64,000 bases of DNA from NCBI GenBank assembly GCA_015064505.1, contig SVSB01000005.1:1-64000 (forward strand), read 5' to 3'. Source of the stretch: Oscillospiraceae bacterium. GTDB lineage: Bacteria; Bacillota; Clostridia; Oscillospirales; CAG-272. How positions within the stretch are numbered: the first letter of the stretch is position 1; each line of letters starts with the position of its first letter. Below, piece after piece: positions 52,462 to 59,700 of the stretch. The notes beneath the pieces are model-generated. The model saw only the letters and a program-made list of their open reading frames with translations, made no database searches and was not told the DNA's origin. The position numbers were made by a program, and so were the translations under genes.

Positions 52462-53604
52462 TTGAAAAGGTTAATTACATGGTCTTGGCTATTAAATAAG
52501 CGCTTGTTAAAGAAGCCAAGCTTCGTTGCCATTCTGTTGCTCGTGCCACTTGTCGTTGCTTCTTTCGCCGTGGCCTCTGAATCCAAAAGCGGTATGCTGA
52601 CCGTTGCCGTTGCGGCAGAGGAAAAATGCGATATATACGCGCAGATACTTGACCGCCTTGAGAAAGGCTCGTGGCTTATTTCTATCGTTGAAGCCGAAGC
52701 TGAAGCTGCCCGTGAGGCGGTTAAAAGCGGCTCCGTAGACGCCGCCTGGGTATTTTCCGATGATCTTGAAAAGCGGTTTGCTGACTTTGCGGACGGAAAA
52801 ATAAGCGAAAAGTCCCTCGTTACCGTGTATCAAAGGGAGGAAAGCGTGCTTCTGCAGATGGCGCGCGAAAAGCTTCTTGCGTCAATGTATCCTCAGCTTT
52901 CTTATTCCTTGTACTCCGATTTTGTGCATGACAAATATCCTGCTTTAGATGCGGATGAAGAGGAGTTGCGCGGATATTACGATGCCGTTGATGCTGAAGG
53001 GGATGATCTTTTCCGTATCGTGTATCCCGACGGGGAGGTAATTAAAAGCGATGAAGGCTATCTTCTTTCGCCTGTGCGCGGTCTGCTTTCGGTTCTTACA
53101 GTAATAGGCGGACTTGCAGCTTCGATGTTTTATTTGCGTGATGAGCGTGAGATGCGTTTTGCTCTCGTTTCTGAAAATAAGCGATTCGTAATTTCCTTGA
53201 TTTACAGCCTTGTTGCCGTGATGGACATCGCAGTGGCTTCTTTGATCGCATTGGCAGCCACGGGCCTCTCCGTCGGCATCGGAAGGGAATTGCTCCTTTG
53301 CCTGATGCTTGCACTTTCTACCGTGGGATTTTGCACACTGATGAGGCTTATAGTTCCAAAGGAGGAGCTTATCGGCGCTCTTATCCCCGTTGTTGCCGTT
53401 GCAATGATAGCGCTTTGTCCGATCTTCATCAACGTTAACGTTCCTTCGTGGTTGCGAATGCTCATACCTGCAGGAGGGTATCTTGCGGCCGTGCATTCGA
53501 ACTTAGAGATTCTTCGTTGGTCGGTTTGTATTGCCTTCATCTTTACAGGCTCGTTCTGTATTTTTAAGTTAAAGCAGTTTTTTATCAGTAATATAAAAAG
53601 ATAA
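52462..53604 (+). CDS. ABC-2-type membrane subunit (second)
   Basis: 380 residues from a TTG at 52462 with GGAG 7 nt upstream; a TTG at 52456 is too close to it. The topology matches the preceding gene: one helix (about 18-40), an extracytoplasmic domain (AAEEKCDIYAQILDRLE onward), and about six C-terminal helices. Sequence similarity to the first subunit is low but the plan is the same, implying an old duplication and a heterodimeric exporter. Confidence 0.8.
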   Translation: MKRLITWSWLLNKRLLKKPSFVAILLLVPLVVASFAVASESKSGMLTVAVAAEEKCDIYAQILDRLEKGSWLISIVEAEAEAAREAVKSGSVDAAWVFSDDLEKRFADFADGKISEKSLVTVYQREESVLLQMAREKLLASMYPQLSYSLYSDFVHDKYPALDADEEELRGYYDAVDAEGDDLFRIVYPDGEVIKSDEGYLLSPVRGLLSVLTVIGGLAASMFYLRDEREMRFALVSENKRFVISLIYSLVAVMDIAVASLIALAATGLSVGIGRELLLCLMLALSTVGFCTLMRLIVPKEELIGALIPVVAVAMIALCPIFINVNVPSWLRMLIPAGGYLAAVHSNLEILRWSVCIAFIFTGSFCIFKLKQFFISNIKR

Positions 53605-53614
53605 TGTAAAAGTA

Positions 53615-53643
53615 TTGCAAATTCCGAATAACTGTGCTATACT
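53615..53643 (+). promoter_or_regulatory. Promoter of tRNA-Val
   Basis: TTGCAA (53615-53620), 17 nt and TATACT (53638-53643), 17 nt before the tRNA 5' end. Confidence 0.7.
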
Positions 53644-53659
53644 ATCATGCGTGGAAAGC

Positions 53660-53736
53660 GGAGGCATAGCTCAGCTGGTTAGAGTACTTGCTTGACATGC
53701 AAGGGGTCACTGGTTCGATTCCAGTTGTCTCCACCA
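53660..53736 (+). tRNA. tRNA-Val (anticodon GAC)
   Basis: A full cloverleaf can be folded: acceptor GGAGGCA/TGTCTCC with one G-U pair, D-arm GCTC/GAGT, anticodon stem CTTGC/GCAAG with loop TTGACAT (anticodon GAC, reading GUC and GUU), T-arm ACTGG/CCAGT with loop TTCGATT, discriminator A and an encoded CCA. It is followed by a terminator and degenerate copies of its 3' end. Confidence 0.9.
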
Positions 53737-53777
53737 AATAAAAATGGGAACACCATCAGGTGTTCCTGTTTTTATTT
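53736..53777 (+). terminator. Terminator of tRNA-Val
   Basis: A 19-bp stem (53736-53754 with 53759-53777) with ATCA loop, core GGAACACC/GGTGTTCC, flanked by A- and T-runs with two G-T wobbles. Confidence 0.9.
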
Positions 53778-53878
53778 GGTAGATTATATGCGAAGCGAAC
53801 AAGGGCTTGTAAACAAAGTTTTATATAGTGGTGATTGTTAGAGATGAATTATTGGCATTTATCATTGTTATTAAAGCC

Positions 53879-53938
53879 CTGGTTCGGGGTTCATCGGACT
53901 TCCGGTGGAAGTCCGAGCTTCCAGTTGTCTCCACCAAT
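53879..53938 (+). repeat. tRNA-tail structured repeat, unit A
   Basis: 60 nt. It begins with the tRNA T-arm (CTGGTTCG) and ends with its tail (TTCCAGTTGTCTCCACCA), with a 9-bp hairpin inserted at the T-loop (CGGACTTCC/GGAAGTCCG, offsets 17-25 and 29-37). It matches unit B at 47 of 60 positions without a gap, and differences fall mostly in pairs that keep both stems. An 18-bp terminator follows at once. Confidence 0.7.
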
Positions 53939-53975
53939 AAAGAAGGGGAACGCAGATGCGTTCCCCTTCTTTATT
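53936..53975. terminator. Terminator-like hairpin after unit A
   Basis: A perfect 18-bp inverted repeat (53936-53953 with 53958-53975, AGAT loop), core GGGGAACGC/GCGTTCCCC between A- and T-rich arms, the same plan as the tRNA terminator but a different core. Confidence 0.85.
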
Positions 53976-54020
53976 TGTAGATAATTACAGAATCGAACGA
54001 GTTCTGCGCTTGCGCAGAAT

Positions 54021-54080
54021 CCGGTTCGCGGTTCATCAACGCTCCGGGGGAGATTTGAGCTTCCGGTTGTCTCCACCAAT
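54021..54080 (+). repeat. tRNA-tail structured repeat, unit B
   Basis: 60 nt, gapless with unit A. The T-arm is CCGG/CCGG instead of CTGG/CCAG (a compensatory change), and the inner hairpin is CAACGCTCC/GGAGATTTG, with three compensatory and two broken pairs. It ends in the same GTTGTCTCCACCA tail. A small TTCTGCGC/GCGCAGAA hairpin precedes it (54002-54019). Confidence 0.7.
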
Positions 54081-54115
54081 CGCCAACGGCGCTTCTTTGA
54101 ACGCGGGATTCATTT

Positions 54116-54162
54116 AGCCTTCCCCGGTTGGGGAAGGGGGACCGCGTTAGCGGTGGATGAGG
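54116..54162. repeat. REP-like palindromic repeat
   Basis: AGCCTTCCCC-GGTT-GGGGAAGG, then GACCGCGTTAGCGGT and GGATGAGG: two adjacent hairpins. This closely resembles a dispersed palindromic element I know from gut Clostridia genomes (CCTTCCCC...GGGGAAGG...GGATGAGG). Only one copy is in the window. Confidence 0.6.
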
Positions 54163-54253
54163 CGTTACAGAGCACAATGAAGCTCCTCAACAAAAAGATC
54201 GGCTTTATCTCGACAATCGCACATTCTCCAATAAAATCGCTTTGCAAATAAAA

Positions 54254-54282
54254 AGACGAAGAATTCTGATAATTCTTCGTCT
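54254..54282. terminator. Terminator of the XRE regulator gene
   Basis: AGACGAAGAATT (54254-54265) pairs with AATTCTTCGTCT (54271-54282). On the minus strand it is followed by TTTTATTTG, and it lies 7 nt past the stop of the XRE gene. Confidence 0.85.
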
Positions 54283-54288
54283 GTATCT

Positions 54289-54516
54289 TTATCTATTCGG
54301 ATAGCCATAACCCTTTTTGATGTCTAATAAATAATCGGCTGAAATCTTAAAGTAATTGCAGATGGCTCTTATGTCCTCAACGCTCGGCTCATACTTATTG
54401 CACTCAATATAAGAAAGCTTGCGTTGCGTTATATTCAGCTCCTTACCAAGCTGCGTTTGGTTTAGATTTGCTTCTTCGCGGAGAATTCTGATTTTATCTC
54501 CGATACTTCGGTTCAT
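54289..54516 (-). CDS. XRE-family HTH repressor-like protein
   Basis: 75 residues from the ATG at 54516 (GGGTG 6 nt upstream; ATGs at 54522 and 54567 are alternatives). Almost the whole protein is a Cro/C1 domain: IGDKIRILREEANLNQTQLG, ITQRKLSYIECNKYEPSVED, then FKISADYLLD. There is no separate ligand or protease domain. It faces the lipoprotein gene at 54690 across two near-identical palindromes, so autorepression and control of the neighbour are likely (inference). Confidence 0.88.
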   Translation of the reverse strand: MNRSIGDKIRILREEANLNQTQLGKELNITQRKLSYIECNKYEPSVEDIRAICNYFKISADYLLDIKKGYGYPNR

Positions 54517-54543
54517 ATGCATCACCCGTAAAAAATTATACAA

Positions 54544-54585
54544 TAGACTGAAAATATCTATTGACATTTAGACGGAAAACGTCTA
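54544..54585. promoter_or_regulatory. Twin XRE operators in a divergent promoter
   Basis: TAGACTGAAAATATCTA (54544-54560) and TAGACGGAAAACGTCTA (54569-54585) match at 14 of 17 positions, with centres 25 bp apart. The second is a perfect TAGACG/CGTCTA palindrome filling the spacer of the plus-strand promoter (54561-54589). The first lies upstream of a minus-strand TATAAT (54540-54535) of the XRE gene. Confidence 0.7.
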
Positions 54586-54589
54586 TAAT
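54561..54589 (+). promoter_or_regulatory. Perfect consensus promoter of the Cys-rich lipoprotein gene
   Basis: TTGACA (54561-54566), 17 nt and TATAAT (54584-54589). A promoter this strong with an operator between its boxes suggests tight repression. The leader is about 95 nt. Confidence 0.85.
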
Positions 54590-54689
54590 TGTCTTGTGAA
54601 CAAGCTGAGGTGTGTATTAAGTAAATATTTGTTTATTGCATACATACTTTGTTTTTTCGATTAGTAAATTTAGTATGAGGTAAATTCTG

Positions 54690-55646
54690 ATGAAAAAATC
54701 ATTTTTAGTTTCGTTTTTTGTGTTATCGATAACGATATTGATGATCGTGTTGCTTTCGAGTTGCGGTTGCAAGCATGAGATGGTTATTGATGCTGCAGTT
54801 GAAGCAACATGCACTGAAAACGGATTGACAGCCGGAGCTCATTGCGCGCTTTGTGGTGAGGTATTCACCGCTCAGGAAGCTGTTCCTGCGAAAGGACATA
54901 CTGAAACAGTTATTGCAGGTAAAAATGCAACATGCACTGAGGCGGGATTAACTGAAGGAAAGAGCTGTGGCGTTTGCGGTGAAATATTGACCGAACAGGA
55001 AACTGTTCCCGCAAAAGGACACTCAGTGGTAACCAAAAAGACCGGTAAAGCTGCAACGTGTACCGATAACGGTCTTACTGATGAAAAGGTGTGTTCTGAG
55101 TGTGGCACGATTATTGAAACTCAAAAGATCATATATGCACTTGGCCATACTACCGATAACGGCACTTGTTCACGCTGTGGCGAAGTAAGGGGTGTTTGGG
55201 CGTTAAGTTATTACGTTGATGATTTTAATATGCCTACAGATGAGGCCTACGTTTATAACAAGGATTACTTTATCGGAACGTTCAGCAATTCTGCTACTAA
55301 CGATTCCTTGCTGTATGTAATGATTGTGGTGGATAATAAAGATGTTGGTATCTTCCTTTATGAATACGGTCGCAATCAGGTAAAGAATAACTCTTCCAGA
55401 TATTCGGATTGGTACAACGTAACAATTCGTTTGGCAGACGGAAGTAAGGTTGAGTACGAGGCTGCCGTTTATGCGGGCGGTGATCGTTTGTTATTTGAAG
55501 AGAAAGATTACAATTCTGTTGTAAATATTCTTAAATCCGGTGAAGAAATTGGGGTCTATATTGTGGAAAATGATACTCCAACTACAAACTATCTGTTTAA
55601 GGTAGACACATCAAACTTTGCTGATATTTTCAATGAACTTAAGTGA
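54690..55646 (+). CDS. Lipoprotein with tandem Cys-rich repeats
   Basis: 318 residues. The lipobox LLSSCGC places the lipid Cys at about 25. Three repeats of about 40 residues follow (pattern ATCTENGLTxGxxCxxCGE...QExVPAKGH), plus a short fourth (CSRCGEV) to about residue 165, each with Cys pairs and a His, so metal or disulfide binding is probable. The last ~150 residues (WALSYYVDDFNMPTDEAYV onward) form an unrecognised beta-rich domain. Expression appears controlled by the divergent XRE protein. Confidence 0.8.
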   Translation: MKKSFLVSFFVLSITILMIVLLSSCGCKHEMVIDAAVEATCTENGLTAGAHCALCGEVFTAQEAVPAKGHTETVIAGKNATCTEAGLTEGKSCGVCGEILTEQETVPAKGHSVVTKKTGKAATCTDNGLTDEKVCSECGTIIETQKIIYALGHTTDNGTCSRCGEVRGVWALSYYVDDFNMPTDEAYVYNKDYFIGTFSNSATNDSLLYVMIVVDNKDVGIFLYEYGRNQVKNNSSRYSDWYNVTIRLADGSKVEYEAAVYAGGDRLLFEEKDYNSVVNILKSGEEIGVYIVENDTPTTNYLFKVDTSNFADIFNELK

Positions 55647-55752
55647 GAGTTTATTGATAGTATAACGTCACAATTATAACGAATAAATAATTATTTCGAA
55701 GAGCTAACTATCTCGACGCTTATCGACTATTTGTATCTATTGAATATTATTA

Positions 55753-55788
55753 AACTAAACGGCTCCGCTGTGGCGGAGCCGTTTAGTT
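55753..55788. terminator. Bidirectional terminator between the lipoprotein and AraC genes
   Basis: A perfect 16-bp inverted repeat (55753-55768 with 55773-55788, TGTG loop), core GGCTCCGC/GCGGAGCC. It overlaps the stop codon of the minus-strand AraC gene by a base or two. Confidence 0.85.
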
Positions 55789-56614
55789 ATTTAACGCTTT
55801 TTCTGTATTCCTTCAGGCTCATGCCCGTTATTCTTTCAAAGGTTTTATAAAAATACGATGCATCACTGAAGCCCAGCTCCTCAACGAGGGTTGCGGTTGA
55901 AATGGTCGGGTCCATTCTTATTAGCTCTTTTGCCTTCGATATCTTAAGCGTTGATTTATACAGCGCGGGAGATTTGCCCGTTGCCGCTTCAAATTCGCGG
56001 CGAAATGAGCTTTCGCTCATCATACACAGTTTTGCAAGGTAGGGAACGGGGATATCGTCGTTAAGATGAAGTGATAGATAATAAATTGCGGGTATTACCT
56101 TATTTCCGCTTTCCGATATATCGGGGAGCCACATCAGCTTTGCTACGGTCTCCATCATTTCGAAAAACAGCTTGTTGATTGTAAAAGTGGGATACTCAGA
56201 GTTTACGGTCTCATACGCCATATCTATCAAATTGCCGATTATGGTATCCGGAGTATTTTCAGTAAGGCACGTAGGCTGGTCAGAAATATAATAGTCGTTT
56301 CCTCTTTTATCAAGGAGATGATAATATAGCTGAAGGGAAGTGAAATCGGATAAAGAACCGCCCGAAAGGAAAGCAGTGTATTTCAGACCTTTGGGTAAGT
56401 ATACGAGGTTTCCTCTTTTAAATGTATGTCTTAACCCGTCCTCCGTGGTGAAAACTGCAGTTTTGCACGCTATATACAGAATGCCGTGCGCCTGCCTTGG
56501 TTTGTTTGTAAATTCGCGCAGCTCGATTTCAGGAATATTTTGTTTTATGCAGGAAACGTTGAAAAAAGCAAGGCCTCTCGTCATGGTTTTAAGATTGACG
56601 TACATCTTTGCCAT
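55787..56614 (-). CDS. AraC-family transcriptional regulator
   Basis: 275 residues. An N-terminal cupin-like sensor (about 1-150; YLPKGLKYTAFLSGG) and two C-terminal HTHs: PVPYLAKLCMMSESSFRREF with the linker GKSPALYKSTLKISKAKEL, and ISTATLVEELGFSDASYFYK with the closing TGMSLKEYRKS. GAGGTGA precedes the ATG. It diverges from the large secreted M14-peptidase gene, its most likely target (inference from position). Confidence 0.9.
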   Translation of the reverse strand: MAKMYVNLKTMTRGLAFFNVSCIKQNIPEIELREFTNKPRQAHGILYIACKTAVFTTEDGLRHTFKRGNLVYLPKGLKYTAFLSGGSLSDFTSLQLYYHLLDKRGNDYYISDQPTCLTENTPDTIIGNLIDMAYETVNSEYPTFTINKLFFEMMETVAKLMWLPDISESGNKVIPAIYYLSLHLNDDIPVPYLAKLCMMSESSFRREFEAATGKSPALYKSTLKISKAKELIRMDPTISTATLVEELGFSDASYFYKTFERITGMSLKEYRKSVK

Positions 56615-56713
56615 AAAATCACCTCAAAAGCATTTTAACAGAAATTTAAGTCATATTCAAGATGTTTAAGTAAATACTTTACCGAAAAGTACCGTTTTGA
56701 ATCAAATTATACC

Positions 56714-56742
56714 TTGATAGAATCGCTATGTGGTGTTAAAAT
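56714..56742 (+). promoter_or_regulatory. Promoter of the M14-peptidase protein gene
   Basis: TTGATA (56714-56719), 17 nt and TAAAAT (56737-56742), 30 nt before the ATG, in the gap shared with the AraC gene. Confidence 0.65.
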
Positions 56743-56772
56743 TATTACGTATCTCATAATAGGAGGTAAATT

Positions 56773-59700
56773 ATGAAAAAAATCTTGTTTGTATTCGTTT
56801 TGTGTATAGTGATGCTTTTGCCTTTGTTCGTTATGGGCGCTTCTGCCGCGGATGACGTGGTTTTCATCGGCGGCGAGGGGGATACCTATGCAACGATTGC
56901 TGAGGCTGCAGCGGCATTGCCCGCAACGGGAGGTACCGTCGTTGTGCGCGGGCCCGTGGATCATCCTACCGGAAGCGCGGTGGATCTTCCCGCAAAGCCT
57001 CTTGTTATAACCTCTGTGTACGGCGGAGTGGACTATGCAAAAACCAACGGCGCGTATTTCGGCGTTGGCAGAACTCTTAATTTGTATTCCACTCTTACCA
57101 TAGAGAACATTACTATGAAGCATACCGCAACGGGTATTTACGGAAACATCTATGCCCGCGGTAATTCTCTTACCTTGGGTGAGGGAATTACCACGGTTGC
57201 AAGCAGTGAGTCTAAATATACAAACGTTTTCGGCGGTTTTTCGGGCGCTAATAACGGCACGGGTCATAAGCCCGTTATAACAGTTAAGAGCGGAACCTGG
57301 CAGAACGTATACGGCGGAAGCTACACGGGTACGTTCAACGGAGATCCCACCGTTATTATGACGGGCGGTAAGGTTGTTAACGTTATAAGCGGCGGCGGAC
57401 GTTTCGGTAACTTTACCGGCAACGCCAAGGTTGATATCAGCGGCGGCGAGACTTACCTTGTTGTCGGCGGTATTTACGGCGTATCGGGAAGCTCCTGCAC
57501 CTTTACCGGTGACGTTGATCTTGACATCCACGGCAACGCCAAGGTTGCGTATAACGTATACGGCGCTTCCTATTACGGCGGCATTACCTTTAAAGGAAAC
57601 ATAGCAATAGATATTTACGGCTCTGCACAGCTTTCAAGGCACGTTTTCGGCGGATGCTACGGAGTTGCGGGCAAAACCAACGTAACCGCAGGGGATAAGG
57701 GAATCGTTATCACCGTTGCGGAGAATGCATCCTTTATCAGACCAACCGATGCGTCTAATATTATATCTGCCGGTTCTTCTGCAGGTAGCGTAAAGGGTAA
57801 CGTAAAGGTTATTATCAAGGATAACGTTTATTACCCCGGCAACGTATACGCCGCAGGATATTCCGGCTCAGTAGATGGCGACTCCACCGCTATTATTTAC
57901 GGCGGCGAGGTCAAGGTCAACTTTACTGCTGCCGCCAGAAGCGGTAATGTAACCGGCAAGGCTACTACCGAGGCTTACGGCGGTAAGATCGGTTACTATA
58001 CTTCTTCCGAGTATTACGGTATAGTTGGTACCAATACGGGCACGGTTGGCAGTGCTTCCGTTCTCGTTGACGGAGCTGACGTTGCGGGTGCAGTTAAGAT
58101 GAACGGTGCAACGGGAACTCTAACCGTGAAGAGCGGCAAGATCGGTTCCGTTACCGATAAATGCGTCGTTGATCTCACGGGCGCAAAGGAGCTTCAGGTT
58201 GGCGGTAATCTTACCGTTAGCACTCTTACCGGCGGCGGCACCGTTATTATTCCTGCTTCTGCATCCATAACTGCCGATTCCTTTAGCGGTAATCTCAAGC
58301 TCATAATCTCCGGATCCCCCGTTGCAAACCAGACTTATCTTACGGTTGCGGATGCCGCTTCTTCTGGAGTTCTCGAATATACTCCCGTTGATGATGAAAC
58401 GATGGAAAAGCAGGTCGGAGCAAATATAACCTATTCCGTTAAGTATTCCGACCGCTACGATACCACCAAGGTTCGCATTTACTATTATAACCCTGATAAG
58501 AACGGCACTCAGCCTCTTATCGTTCTTCGCAGCGGAGTTTATACCGGTGGCACTAAGCTTACGGATTACACCTCGGGAACCGAAGACGGAAAGGCTTATA
58601 TCGAAGCGGATCTTGCCCCCGGGCTTTACAGCTGTAAGGTATACTACGGCAGCGGAGCGGACGATTACCGTATTAAGTATTTCTACGTAAACGGCAAGGC
58701 AGCAACTGCCTCCTATGATCTTCCTCTTGCTCCTTACGTTGAGAACTCCTGGTCCGAGAACATTTCCTCTAACCTGACCGATGAGGTAATGGCTCTGTTC
58801 GGAACCGAGGGTCTTATCGGCTATAACGGATTCGACACACCCACGTTTGATTTGGAGAACAGCGTACGCACCTTTATGAATAACGAAGCTCTCTGCGCAT
58901 ACGTTGATAAGCTTGGCGAGAGCTGTGACCACCTTTACGTATATTATCCCTTCAAGGAAAGTGCAATGGGCAACAGAACGCCCGTGCTTATATTCACCAA
59001 CGACGCAATCAGCGGTATGAGCTTTGACGATGCGGCGGCTTACATCCGCTCCAAGGGTGAGCGCGAGATCGTTATGATCACGGGAGGTAAGCACGGTAAC
59101 GAGCCCGCAGGACCCGAAGGAACTCTCGTATTCTCCAAGGATCTTTGCGGCGATTACGGCAAAGAGGTTCTTGAAAAGATCGGTGCTATAGTTATTATGC
59201 CCTCCGTGGAGGTTGATAACTTCCAGCGTTTCAAGAGACTTACGGAAAGCGGTGTTAACCCCAACCGCGATCTCCTTGCTTTGTTTATCGAGTCCTCCGC
59301 AAATCAGGTATACGTATTCAAGAGCTTTATGCCCACCGTTACCATCGACTGCCATGAGGATTCAGGTAATTCCGAGATCGATCCCACGGATCTTTCCGTT
59401 GAAAATCTGGACGATATTTGTATCCGCTATTCAAGCAACTTCAACTCGCCTTTATATTACGGCGGCGTTCTTAAGGAAGGTAGCTTTGATGCAAACGAGA
59501 TCCTTGGCAATAAGATCATGATGGACGTTATAGAGCGCACCAAGGAGGTAGGTCTTCGCGGTAGCATCTATTATTCCGGATCCACCGTTCCCAATACTTC
59601 TTCCACCTACCCCTCCGTGCGCGGCGCTTACGGCTTCCTTGTTGAAACCATGCGTATCTGGACGGGAACGGGAAGATACGAGAGAGCGGTATTCGGTATC

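Noticed and set aside
53891..54177. Short minus-strand frames after tRNA-Val
   Set aside because: They read through the tRNA-tail repeats; no ribosome site, and the sequence is explained by the repeats.
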